This document shows positions 1-9,492 of a stretch of 64,000 nt of DNA, piece by piece (position 1 is the first letter of the stretch; each line of letters begins with the position of its first letter). The DNA comes from Tretioscincus oriximinensis (taxonomy: Eukaryota > Chordata > Lepidosauria > Squamata > Gymnophthalmidae), in assembly GCA_022410635.1 (NCBI GenBank), contig JAJVDF010000346.1, positions 347,437 through 411,436 on the forward strand, read 5' to 3'. The position numbers and the translations under genes were made by a program. The notes under the pieces were generated by a model. The model ran no database searches. It was not told where the DNA came from and saw nothing but the letters and a program-made list of their open reading frames with translations.

Positions 1-467
1 TTTGCCACTTATTGTTTATGGCAGTAAAGCTTCGACTTAACTTGTTATTACGTTTGCTACTCCATGCAGATTTGTTTCCTTCTCACTGTATTCCATGCAA
101 AAATAAAATGGGAATAGTTTCTTAATTCCCCACTCCTGAAAATGCTTCATCTTTTCCATATTCTCTATTCCAAAGAGAGTGCCAGTCAGCTACCAATTCA
201 AGCATTAACTTAACTTATAAGATCCTAAATTTTGTAAGACCTTTTTGTAACATCATTGGTCTGTGGTTGAAGTTTAAGACTGCTCAGTTGGTTTGTTTAA
301 TTAAAAACGCTATATTTTCTTCNTAAATTCAGCAGGGAAAACACCTTTTTCATGCTGTGCTTTGCTGAAAGAATCANGAGGCAGGGCTGGAGATCTTGGA
401 ATTTCTCGTAGTTGTATCCCCATGTGCCGTCATGGTGCAAAGATGAGACATTGTGCTATGGAATNAG
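1..467. other. Low-copy sequence, nothing recognised
   Basis: AT-rich sequence with several isolated N bases. I see no repeat family, RNA gene or credible reading frame here. Confidence 0.4.
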
Positions 468-985
468 CAGAAAAGGACTTGCACAGCACTTTTTTCATTC
501 TGGANTTCCCCGACAATCCGGATAATCATAGAATCATAGAGTTGGAAGGGACCTCTAGGATCATCGGGCCCAACCTCCTGCTCAATGCAGGATTCATTAA
601 ACCATCCCAGACAGATGACTGTCCAGTCTCTGTTTGAAGACTTCCAGTGAAAGCGAACTCGCCACCTCCTGTGGCCAACTATTCTACTGGTTTATCACCC
701 TGACTGTTGGAAAGTTTTTTCTGATATCTAATCTAAATCTACTCCCTCGCAGTTTCTGTGCATACCTTTACAAGTTTATTCTGGATTTTGCTGTTCTTAA
801 AAGTTCTTGGCAAACAAGATTTTCCAGTCATGTGACCCTCTCTCCTGGCAGACATTTTGTTTGCCAATTATCGAGAGGAGGGTCGTAATCCCTCCTCCCA
901 AATGCTATTGGTTAGTCTGCTGTCAATATTGGTGTCATGAGGCACTGGCTGATGCATCTGTACTCCTTCTCTGCTGCCTAAACAA
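468..985 (+). mobile_element. TIR element M, copy 1, split by a CR1
   Basis: This is one of at least five dispersed copies of a roughly 450-bp repeat that I call element M. Shared landmarks are a gataatc block near the left end, a tcatgtgac motif (here near 828) and a cattttgtttg motif (here near 854). Other copies end in ggctgcatccacac. A CR1 occupies 525-755, so the element is in two halves, with 'cataccttta' resuming right after the CR1. Class is inferred from terminal repeats in the better copy at 39491-40508. No coding capacity is visible. Confidence 0.5.
525..755 (-). mobile_element. CR1 LINE 3' fragment (ATTCTATG-tail type)
   Basis: Starts with the reverse complement of the CR1 octamer tail (atcatagaatcatagag) followed by the 'ttggaagggacct' block typical of CR1 3' ends. 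It runs back through the 'cgccacctcctgtggc' segment, which corresponds to the region after the reverse-transcriptase domain. It is 5'-truncated and antisense, and lies inside element M copy 1. Confidence 0.85.
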
Positions 986-1130
986 AGTGGGCAGAAACAC
1001 AAGCTTGGTGTGGGGGAGCAGAAACCACGNCCAAAAAATCCTTCCTTGTGGACTGAAGAGAAGCTCACCCTAGAAGGCAGATACGCAGATAATAGAAAAA
1101 GAGTAGAAAGAAAACAATCCAAGTTCAGGG

Positions 1131-1392
1131 ACATAAGAACATAAGAACATAAGAAGAGCCCTACTGGACAACCCTTCAAGTCCAGCATTCTGTGTCACAT
1201 AGAGGCCCACCAGATGCAACTGGGCAGTCCGAACAGAGGAAGCAAAATATGCTCCTCTTCATGACTCCCTGCAAATGGTATTTCAGGAGTCCTGCCTGTT
1301 GCTCCATCCCGGAGGCAACATCCAGACATCCATCCTAGTATCCATTTATACCCTTGGTATCCATAAACCTGTTTAGTCCTGTCTTGAAACTA
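1131..1392 (-). mobile_element. CR1 LINE 3' fragment (TTCTTATG-tail type)
   Basis: Three tandem 'acataagaac' units are the complement of the octamer tail of the commonest CR1 subfamily in this window. The body (pccagcattctgtg-like block, cagatgcaactggg, tgctccatcccgg) matches more than ten other copies here. It is 5'-truncated near 1392, where it meets an unrelated fragment. Confidence 0.85.
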
Positions 1393-1775
1393 GGACGGGT
1401 GAAAAGCCAACAGTCAGTTACAGTCCAAGGTCACACAAGCCGGGAAATCTGCCAAGGAAGCTGGGTACACAAACACTAACATACAAATTGTCTCCAGTAA
1501 ATGCTGGCAGGTTCAGGATGGCTTAAATAGCATCTTCAGACTGCAACACCCTCTTGGATCTCCTAAGCTCCGCCTGCTGCTTTCTGTCTGTTAGAAACTC
1601 TTTAACTCTGTCCAGGCTGGAGCTTTTCCCTTGCTCTTCCTCCTGGTCAGTCTCTGTGGAAACACTTGGCTGCTGGGGCAGATGTGTCTGCTGGGAGGCT
1701 TCCTCAAGCTCTGAGTCAGAATCCTTCTCCAGGCATGTCCATGACAATTGGAGTTCACAGACCCCTTTTGTGAGG
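1393..1775 (-). other. Unclassified fragment with acidic/basic open frame
   Basis: Between a CR1 and an L2 tail lies about 380 bp containing an open frame at 1523-1747 (minus strand, 74 codons). The peptide begins with a Ser/Asp/Glu-rich stretch (DSDSELEEAS), then Gln/Glu, then a basic tail (ELRRSKR), and stops at 1523. That composition resembles the tail end of a retroelement polyprotein, followed by about 130 bp of non-coding sequence up to the CR1 boundary. I do not recognise the family, and a host exon is possible but has no supporting splice context. Confidence 0.3.
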
Positions 1776-1801
1776 CAAGGGAAGGTTTATGGGAATGTAT
1801 A

Positions 1802-1908
1802 CATTGTTTTACACTGTTTTAACTTGCTAATTTTCCATTGATGTTTTACTGTTGATCGCCCTGAGACCTTCGGGTATGGAGCGGGGTATAAGTATAAATA
1901 AATAAATA
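1802..1908 (+). mobile_element. L2-like LINE 3' tail
   Basis: Ends 'ccctgagaccttcgggta' then 'gcggggtataagtata' and (aaat)n, the 3' end shared by all L2-like copies in this window. Only the 3' untranslated end remains. Confidence 0.8.
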
Positions 1909-1989
1909 TTCTCGTAGTTTCTTACTAAAAATTATGCACACATAACGGTCTTTCCGATTTAACTCTATATCCCGATGTGACAGTTGTCT

Positions 1990-2110
1990 ATCTTGGTTTA
2001 CTAATAATCCGGATAACTGGCTTTAAAGCCTGGATTCTGCTGGTTTATCTCATAGGCTGGTGAGGCAAATGCAATAGAAATTTGGCTTTTGATTGGATTA
2101 TAGACTCCAT
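1990..2110 (+). mobile_element. Element M fragment (right end)
   Basis: The 'tttactaataatccggataa' block and the 'ctggtttatc' that follows match the right-hand part of element M at 39550-39620 (there on the opposite strand). Diverged and lacking its terminal repeat. Confidence 0.4.
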
Positions 2111-3028
2111 TGTTACTACCTGAAGCTCGAATGACCAACGTAGGCCTAGAAGCATGGCAGAAAAAAGAGGAACAGCTTGTGAGGACACACAGGAAGGCCT
2201 CTGCACTGGAATGTGCCAGCTCGTCCTCTTTCTTTGAAGCATGCCAACAAATCTCTTTTTGATCCAACCCATTATAGATCAGATTAAAGAGAGATTTGCT
2301 GGCAGGCCGGCAGCTTCAAACGAAACAGACAGACCAGGACACGTTGGCACCAGATGCTCCCAACTGTATTCATGTTCCTGAACATCACAGAGAAATAGAT
2401 CTCTCCATGTTTAGTGCCCTAGGCAGCTCTCTGGATGGCTGATAGGGCTGGGTTTGTTCTGCCTCACAGGTTGTTAACATAAGCCTCATAGCTGTTCTTC
2501 CAGAAAAGTAGAGAAGAAACTTTCAACATTCCAACAACTTCCTTTTTTTTCTTCTACTTGTCTACAACTCACATTTGCTAACTTTCCTTGGAGGGAGCGA
2601 ACAAAGTACAGTAAACACAAGGAGCATAAATCTGGAGAGGTGATTCTGGCCCAGTGATATATAAGGCACAAGGGAGGCCTGCTTTGATATGTGGCATGCG
2701 ATCGTGCGCTCTCTATTATAGGTGGACACTGCAGCAAAGAAGAAAGGGCGGCCAAGAATGAAATGAATTGAGTTACGAGGGCCAGGCTTGCTCTTTGGAA
2801 GAGAATGAAATCTCATTTGAGAGGCCATAGATAAGTTTCCGAGAAGGCACATTTATGGCCACCTTGTTATCTAAGCACAGAATAGGTGTGTATCTAAATC
2901 TCATAGGCTCCTGAAAGGGCACCAGTCCAGAACATTTAAAATAATGCAAGGTGCAGTACAAATTAATTCAATTCTTCTACTCTCAATTTAAGGCCAGAAC
3001 AATGCTTTCAGTTGCAATATTTCCCTAT
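2111..3028. other. Low-copy sequence, nothing recognised
   Basis: About 920 bp without a recognisable repeat or credible reading frame. Confidence 0.4.
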
Positions 3029-3084
3029 TTTACATTTTATTTATTTACATTTCTATACTGTCCTATACCTGAATGTCTCAGGGC

Positions 3085-3486
3085 GAAGGAGAAGGAGAAG
3101 AAGGAGGAGGAGAAGGAGGAGGAGAAGGAGGAGGAGAAGGAGGAGGAGAAGGGGGAGGAGGAGGAGGAGAAGAAGGAGGAGGAGAAGGAGGAGGAGAAGG
3201 AGGAGGAGAAGGAGGAGGAGGAGGAGAAGGAGGAGGAGGAGAAGGAGGAGGAGGAGAAGGAGGAGGAGAAGGAAGAGGAGAAGATGAAGGAGGAGGAGAA
3301 GAAGAAGGAGGAGGAGGAGAAGAAGAAGGAGGAGGAGGAGGAGGAGAAGAAGAAGAAGAAGGAGGAGGAGGAGGAGGAGGAGGAGGAGAAGAAGAAGGAG
3401 GAGGAGGAGTAGAAGGAGAAGGAGAAGGAGAAGGAGAAGAAGAAGAAGAAGAAGAAGAAGAAGAAGAAGAAGAAGAAGAAGAAGAA
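3085..3486. repeat. Polypurine microsatellite (GGA/GAA)n
   Basis: About 400 bp of purines on the plus strand, changing from gga-rich to gaa-rich units toward the SINE. Reading frames across it are low-complexity Glu/Gly/Arg or Ser/Pro and are not genes. Confidence 0.95.
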
Positions 3487-3655
3487 TCGAGTTTTTCTAC
3501 TCCACTTTTCTCACCTTTCAAAGGGACTCAAAGCAGCTTACAAGGGTATTTTTGCCCCTTTTTGCTCACCCCTCCACACGTCCGACACAGGGCTTTGAAA
3601 TCCAATCTCCCGGATGAGAGATGGGTTCCTTAGCGACTGAGCTATCTGTGCCTGC
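3085..3655 (-). mobile_element. SINE-A with 400-bp GGA/GAA tail
   Basis: 3487-3655 is an antisense, internally shortened copy of the tRNA-derived SINE called SINE-A here: its 3' tail (ctcacctttcaaagggact) is nearest the tract, and its head (cgactgagctatctgtgcc, complement of the A-box region) is at the right. 3085-3486 is an almost pure purine tract of ggagaa, gga and gaa units attached to the SINE 3' end. Only isolated T bases interrupt it. Confidence 0.85.
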
Positions 3656-3905
3656 AACATTAACATTAAAAACCAAATCAACATGTTAAAACAGTACCCA
3701 AAAGTAGGGAAGGGAGAGCAGTTTTTTCAGTCAAACGCCAAGCAAAAGAAGTGCACCTTGAAGTGNTTTCTGGATGTGCACAGAGATGGTGATTGACACA
3801 CCTCAAGGCTGAGATGGGCCCATAATCTACAGGCTGCCATGGAGAAGACCTCATCACAGTTCCCACCATTTTTGCCACCGAGAGTGGTGGTACAGTCAGG
3901 AGACC

Positions 3906-4300
3906 NTTAGGCATGGGCAGGTTGATGTGGGAGATCCCTTTGCTGATGTCATGGTGGTGAGAAGCCTTGCTGTGTATACAGTTATTAACAGGGTTACCAG
4001 GATAGCGCGAGAAGGCGCTAGCATATGGCAATGCAGAATCACATACTGAAGATGCTCAATATTTACTTTCTGTTAACACACTGTGTGGCCTTAAACTGAG
4101 ATAGGATCCGGGCTCTTTGCTGAATGGTAAATCCAGGTGTTGATTATGCAGGCAGCATTTTGGTTGGTTTTTATCCAGCAGGAAGCCCCACCTCCCAAAA
4201 CTGGTGTCAGCAGTGACATCAAGGAGATGCAGGGAGGAGAAGCTGTTCATATTCATATTCTGTTGACAGGAATTTTGAATAAAAACGTTCTGGAGGCAGA
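3906..4300. other. Low-copy sequence, nothing recognised
   Basis: No clear repeat. The first 100 bp may still be diverged L2, which I could not confirm. Confidence 0.3.
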
Positions 4301-4344
4301 AGTATTTATTTATTTATTCGTACTTGTACCCCTATACCCAAAGG
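4301..4344 (-). mobile_element. L2-like LINE tail fragment
   Basis: 'tatttatttatttattcgta' followed by 'cccctatacccaaagg' is the antisense L2 tail, cut short at the adjacent SINE. Confidence 0.5.
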
Positions 4345-4925
4345 ACATGGAGAGGGTCGAGCGCCCCCTGCTAGCCAAGTTTGCTTTTCAAGAGTAAGTT
4401 GATTTGCAATTGACATTTCAAGTAGATTCATGGGTACCACTACTAATCTGGCGGGGAAGATGGAATAGTTGTAAGCCTTTGAGGAAACACTAACCTGTGG
4501 AATTTACTTCCTGAAGAGGTGGTGGTAGCTAACAGCTTGGATAGTTTCAAGACAGGACTAGACAGGTTTATGGACACCAAAGGTATAAATGGGTACTAGG
4601 ATGGATGCCTGGATGTTGCCTCTGGGATGGAGCAACAGGCAGGACTCCTGAAATGCCATTTGCAGGGAGTCATGAACAGGAGCATATTTTGCTTTCCTCT
4701 GTTCGGACTGCCCAGGTGCATCTGGTGGGCCTCTGTGTGAGACAGAATGCTGGACTTGATGGGCTGTGGCCTGATCCAGTATGGCTCTTCTTATGTTCTT
4801 ATGTTCTAACCTTCGTAAGCCACTCTGAGTCNCTTCAGGTGAAAAGGGCAGAATATAAAAACCAGATGCTCCTCCTCTTCATCTTCTTCCTCCTTTTCTT
4901 CTTCCTTCCCCTTCTTCTTCCAACC
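4345..4925 (+). mobile_element. SINE-A split by a CR1
   Basis: The left half (4345-4496) carries the SINE middle region: gagcgccccctgctagcc, 'caagtagattcatgggtacc', 'ggcggggaagatggaatag'. The right half (4806-4925) is the SINE tail 'cgtaagccactctgagtc' followed by 'gaaaagggcagaatataaaa' and a CT-rich tract. A CR1 lies between them, flanked on both sides by ctaacct. Confidence 0.8.
4497..4805 (+). mobile_element. CR1 LINE 3' end inserted in SINE-A
   Basis: Sense CR1 from 'gtggaatttacttcctga' to the octamer tail 'cttatgttcttatgtt'. The 7-bp repeat ctaacct occurs at 4490-4496 and again at 4806-4812, which fits a target-site duplication. 5'-truncated, non-coding. Confidence 0.85.
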
Positions 4926-5958
4926 ATTGCACCCAACTGGCTCTCCTATGGGAGCATGCACATCTGAATTCCTGGCGCGATCCAGGCCAGCATGGGGGGA
5001 GAGGGTTGGCGTCACAAATAAAGTGCTTTTTCCCAAGGCAGGTGGTCTTATTGCACTGGGCAAGATCAACCCCGGAATGACCAGGAAGAGAAACGGCTGC
5101 CGTTGCAAATCAGCTGAGATCTCGTATTAGTGATTCTCCCAGCCCTTCCCTTGCTTTCGGCTGAAGCAAACACGGCCTAATCAGTTTTACATCTACGTTT
5201 AATTTTATTGGGAAATTTTACTTGGCAATGCATCATGGGATCGCTGGCATGACACGAAAGGTGACCCCTGCCAACTTAATGACACAATACATAACCCTTA
5301 ATGAAGTCAGTATCTTGTCCTTCCCTCATCCGCCCCTCACCCTTTTGTGCTGTCTCAGGGATGTGATTTATGGTTTTTGCTTCTGCCCCCTTTTCATTTC
5401 GGCTTGACAAAGTGGACGGAACAATTATCTTCGTTATCAGCCAACGCAGTGGAAATGCAACCGTTGGAGACTTCTGCAGGTGGAGCTTCTCTGGCTACNG
5501 ATCAAACCGGTGCTAAAACATGTGCAGGAATTGTGGTTTCCATTTTCTTCTCTCTCTCTCTCTGCTTTCCCCCTCACTCCCCTGCTGACTATGTACATCA
5601 GAAGATGGATTATATTTCCCAACATGCACTGCAAAGCCCTATATCAATGTAGCAAGAAGTAATTTCAGAAGAAAGCAATTTCTAGGGCTGCTGTTGCAAC
5701 AAGGAACCTGGGGATTTTTCATTTCCTGCCATTGCCTCTTCATGGGCTTTGCTGCAGTACATGCGTCACCCTTGCACATGGGACAGGGACACATGCGTTT
5801 ATGTTATTGGCACAAGGAAAGGTTGTTCAGCCATGTAACAGCATGCAGGATAGCTAAATATTTCAATGCATTGGCCATATTTGAACCAGAACATCTAGGC
5901 AAAACTACCTTAGAGACTAACAGCAGAAAGGTACCCGGTGTGAGTTTGCAGAGACATG
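4926..5958. other. Low-copy sequence with short CT run
   Basis: About 1 kb without a recognised repeat except a short (CT)n run near 5546-5564. No credible coding region. Confidence 0.4.
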
Positions 5959-6640
5959 TCAGGTGTAATGGTCAGAGTATCATATTCTTACCTGGAAGTC
6001 TCCCACTTTGATACTGCCCTGCCCCACAAACGCTAGGTGGCCTTGGGCTGGTCACAATTCTTTGGAGCTCTCTCAGCCCCACCTACTTCACAAGGTGTCT
6101 GTTGTGAAGAGAAGAATAGAAGGTTATTGTGATGGTAGAGGTAGGGGATGAAGGACACTCCAGACAAGAATGTGATTTCAGTTCTGAAAGTGTTTATTCA
6201 GCTCAGCTCAGCTCTCCGTCTTGGTCTGGTCAGCAGTGAAGACTGCCCCAGCAAGTCCCTCTATTTATACATCTTGCTGGCCAATCCCAGCTGACCAGGT
6301 TCATAGCTTACAATTCATTGGTTGTTTATACAATGCTGTTCCAAAACCTGAAGCTCACCTCAAAACCTCACATCAACATATATTTACCTCAGAATTATTT
6401 ACANATATATTACCACAACTTTATACATTCCTTATATGACTTTATATACATATTACGTCATGTACTCGTGACAGTTATGTAAGACGCTTTGATTCACTTT
6501 GGGTTGAAAAAAAGTGGCTTATAAAAACTGACTCTCCTCCTCTTCCTCCTTCTTTCCCTTTCCCTTTCCCTTTTCCTCTCCCTTTTCTTTCTACTCCTGC
6601 TCCTGTTCCTCATGCTACTGATGCTACTACTCTTTTTAAA
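5959..6640 (+). mobile_element. SINE-B split by a solo LTR
   Basis: SINE-B is a second tRNA-derived family: head 'ggtgtaatggtcagagtatc', then 'ggtggccttgggctggtcac' and 'ctctctcagccccacctac'. The left part ends at 6127. The right part starts at 6474 with 'gttatgtaagacgctttgat' and ends in a CT-rich tract to 6640. The tail is shared with SINE-A. An antisense LTR lies between the halves. Confidence 0.75.
6128..6473 (-). mobile_element. Solo LTR, antisense, 5-bp target duplication
   Basis: 346 bp flanked by gttat at 6123-6127 and 6474-6478. On the minus strand it opens with tgtcacgagtac and closes with ccatcaca, so it has TG...CA ends. It carries a TATA-like box (tataaata, complement at 6262-6269) and a polyadenylation signal (complement at 6193-6198) in the order expected of an LTR. 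No internal retroviral sequence is present, so it is a solo LTR. The retroelement family is not identified. Confidence 0.8.
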
Positions 6641-6699
6641 GAAAAATGATGTCCAGTTGTACCTGGGTAAGAGTCTTACAGAGGTTGATCGATTTTCAT

Positions 6700-6995
6700 T
6701 CTATTCATCTGGTAGATTTCAAAGACATACCCATGTTAGCCTGGGGCCAGAATATTTAGCAGCCAAGTCTTGTAGCATCTTAGAACAAAAGGGAAGTAAA
6801 ATGAGACAGTAAGAGCTTCCATTGGCACATTTACTTCTTCAGGTGTCCACTAGACTGGACAAATAAGCTGGAGAGATTGATGGATTTCACTATGGTGTTT
6901 TCCATATTGGTAGCTTTTAAAGAAATAATCTTATTAGTCCAAGTCCAGAATATCTAGCAAGGAGGTCTTGTAGTATCTTAGAGACCGATAACAAA
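6700..6995 (-). mobile_element. Penelope-like repeat P, two antisense fragments
   Basis: Two adjacent antisense fragments (about 6710-6880 and 6893-6995) share 'ttgtagcatcttagaa'/'ttgtagtatcttagag' with the tail 'gttagtctcaaagtgct' type seen at 28590, 38360 and 49430. The sequence 'acttcttcaggtgtccacta' is the complement of the family's 'gaagaagtagact' block. Assignment to Penelope-like elements is from memory of similar vertebrate repeats. Confidence 0.4.
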
Positions 6996-7029
6996 AAGAG
7001 AGTTTTCTTAGGCAAATCTTTACAATATA

Positions 7030-7850
7030 TTATGATTTTTACTATTCAGTCCGTTCCGATCATGTGACCTCACTTTCCTGTCTGACAATTGTTTTTCCTG
7101 GTATACCACAAGAACACAAGAGGAGCCCTGCTGAATGGGATCACGGTCTATCCAGTCCAACGGGGCCTGCCATAGTCTACACTGGCAAGTTGATAAGCCA
7201 AATGGGACCTGCCATAATCTACACTGGCACAGCAAAACCCTCACCTGTTCTTGACTCCCTACAGGCAGTACTTTCAGGAATCCTGCCTGTTGCGCTATCC
7301 CAGAGGCAGGATTAAACGATCCATCCTAGTAGTTACTTATACCCTTGGTGTCCATGAAATTGTCTAATCCTGTCTTGAAGCTATCTAGGCTGATAGCTAC
7401 CACCACCTCTTCTGGAAATAAATTCTACAGGCCGATGACCCTCTGGGTGAAAATACTTTCCCTTCTCTGTCCTCACTTTTCTGCCCATCAGCTTGAACGA
7501 AGCCCCCCTGGTCCTACTGTTGTGTGACAGAGAAAATACATTTCTCTCTACTCACATTATCCATCCCATACCTGATTTTATACACTTCAGTCAGATCCCC
7601 TTTTAAATACTGTCTTTCAAGGTTGAAGAGGCCCAGACGTTGCAGAGTGATTTCATAAGTGTGGTGCTCCAGCTCCTCAGTCATTCTTGTTGCCCTTTTC
7701 TGCATCTTCTCTAGTCCCACAATATCTTATTTGTACACAGTAATCAAACCAATATTGGATCTAAAACCCACTTTGTCATTTTATGTTACAACCTGGTGTT
7801 GGAAATGCAACACAAGTTCGACTTGCAAGTGGATTATTGATTACAGAATT
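7030..7850 (+). mobile_element. Element M, diverged copy split by a CR1
   Basis: Left part holds the 'gatcatgtgacctcac' motif near 7057. The right part (7728-7850) matches the M right end ('ttggaaatgcaacacaag', 'acttgcaagtggattattg'). A 620-bp CR1 sits between them. Confidence 0.45.
7105..7727 (-). mobile_element. CR1 LINE, long antisense 3' fragment
   Basis: Starts at 'ataccacaagaacacaagag' (decayed octamer tail) and runs back through 'accacctcttctggaaataa', 'cactcctttctgcccatcagcttg'-like sequence and 'gacgttgcagagtgatttca', reaching the decayed C-terminal reverse-transcriptase coding end near 7727. Between 7167 and 7225 it also holds two units of the 42-bp module seen at 11030-11405. Confidence 0.8.
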
Positions 7851-7999
7851 CTCTAACCTGAATTTTCTTTCTGCAGGCGTTTGGCTGCCCAGTGACAGAG
7901 TATCGATAGTTGTGTGGTATATAAAAGCCTGTCTCCTTTGCTTCTTGCATTGCGATTAGTGAATGATTTCTACTGTCTTCTTTGGAAGAAACTTATTCT

Positions 8000-8425
8000 T
8001 GTTTCCTTAGGTGATGGCTTTTCGTGTCATTAGATTCCCCTTGATGGTCGGCTGTCGTTGAGTTGATAAATCCATATTCCCCTTGGGTCTTCTTTCTGGT
8101 TTTCTTTGGCTGCTCTTTGTTGAGAGAAGTGCTAATCTTTCATGATCATTAGGATATTGAGTAACTTCTTTCCTAGAAGACAATAGAGAGATCAGTTGAC
8201 GTTTCAGACATTTCTTTGAAGGATTCTTGGCCATCGTTTTCTTTGTTCAACTGCATGTTATTTCCTGCATGTGGGTTTAAGTTGTTTCTGTTCCATGTTC
8301 TATATTTGAGATCTAAGTCTACGTGTTTGTTGATAGTTAACTTGTCTGAATACCAGGCTTCTAGAAATCCCTGTGCCTTATTAGATGTATTCAAACAACT
8401 TCTTATAGTTTTATTATTCATAATG
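8000..8425 (-). pseudogene. Decayed C-terminal ORF, possibly Penelope-like
   Basis: On the minus strand two overlapping open frames (8421-8173, then 8234-8007) give a peptide with the block FLEAWYSDKLTINKHVDLD. A 'LEAW...INRH.DL' signature is what I recall at the C-terminus of GIY-YIG Penelope-like retroelements. It is then followed by a Lys/Arg-rich frame that ends at 8007. The two frames are shifted relative to each other, so the gene is broken. No reverse-transcriptase core is visible upstream, so this is a 3' relic at best. Confidence 0.4.
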
Positions 8426-9014
8426 CAATGGTGTATCGAGCTTACTCTTCCTTCCTGCTATGCTGAGCTGGGTTCCATGATAGCTGCTGCCGGCCTGGGC
8501 CTGCTTTTGATGACATCAGAACCTGTGATTTGTCCAAATATTGTCCAATCACAAAGACTTCAGGGACTATTGCGACTCTGGGAAATATATACATAGAGAG
8601 ATTATGATAGCTCCTTAATTGAACTTGTAGCTATGTTCGTTTGTCAATAGTGGAAGTATTTTTTATTTTTTTTTAAATTGTGTATAAAAGCTGGTAATTT
8701 TGTTTTGGGATGTGTTCTGGTACTTTCCTAGCTATCCAAACTAATGCTTTTCACAGTCTTTATTTTGTTGATTATTCTTGTTTTGTATTCTTTTGTATCT
8801 TTTGGGTTGCTTAATACGTTTTGAAGGGATTTTGGAGTGCAACCTCACTGAGCTTTTGAGGGATAACCATTCATAAAAGGATGTCTCACCAGTGGATATA
8901 GAAAGCAAGCCATGTAAGGTACGTTTTGTGTAAATTTAAGAATGCTAGTCTTGTGATTAGAGTGTCAGTCTCTTATATGTAGCCTTCCAGTTTGATTCTG
9001 CATTTCTCTGTGAA
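8426..9014. other. AT-rich low-copy sequence
   Basis: Mostly T-rich, unassigned sequence. A short segment (about 8950-9005, 'gtgattagagtgtcagtctc') looks like the head of a SINE-B copy. Confidence 0.35.
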
Positions 9015-9480
9015 CGTAAAAACATAAAGAACATCAGAGGAGCCCTTCTGAATCAGCCGGAGCCCATCTAGTCCAACATTCTGTCACACACAGTGGGCCA
9101 CCAATTTCACCTGGGCAGTCTGAAGCAGAAGAAGGCAAAATCTTCACCTGTTCTCGACGCCCCACAAATGGTATTTCAGAAATACTGTCTGTGCTCCATC
9201 TCGGAGGCAATATCAAGACNTNNATCCTAGAAGCTGTTTATATTTATTTATTTATTTATTTATTTATACTTATACCCTGCTCTATACCCAACGATCTCAG
9301 GGNGGCCAACAGTAAAACATCAATACAAAATTTAAACACTGTAAAACAATAGCTAATATTAGGGCCAAAGATGACGTTTCTTCAGCCAAAGGCCAGGTAA
9401 AAGAGGTATGTCTTCAAAGATCTTCTAAAACAATGTAATGTTGATGACAGACACATCATTATAACCTTGATGTCCATGAA
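9015..9480 (-). mobile_element. CR1 LINE 3' fragment split by an L2
   Basis: Antisense CR1 from a decayed tail (gtaaaaacataaagaac) to 'atcctagaagctgttta' near 9238. It resumes at about 9461 with 'taaccttgatgtccatgaa', the next CR1 segment. An antisense L2 tail occupies the gap. Confidence 0.75.
9238..9460 (-). mobile_element. L2-like LINE 3' end inside CR1
   Basis: (tatt)n, then 'taccctgctctatacccaac' and 'cttcagccaaaggccaggta' are the complement of the L2 tail and the end of its reading frame. It interrupts an antisense CR1, which continues on both sides. Confidence 0.8.
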
Positions 9481-9492
9481 AAGAAGGTTATG

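Larger units (their letters stand above)
3029..3905 (-). mobile_element. L2-like LINE 3' end split by a SINE
   Basis: 3029-3084 is the reverse complement of the L2 tail (tttatttatttaca, cctataccTGAATGTCTCAGG-like block). It breaks off at the purine tract of an antisense SINE and resumes at 3657 with 'aacattaaaaacc', continuing as antisense L2 to about 3905. The upstream part encodes the decayed C-terminal reverse-transcriptase region. The SINE therefore landed in an existing L2 copy. Confidence 0.75.

Noticed and set aside
3078..3521. Long open frames giving Ser/Pro, Glu/Lys, Gly/Glu or Arg-only proteins
   Set aside because: They are a purine/pyrimidine microsatellite read in different frames, with no start context, splice sites or complex sequence.
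7910..7935. TATA-like promoter (tatataaaagc)
   Set aside because: An isolated match without a transcript, start site or coding region. A chance match in AT-rich DNA is as likely.
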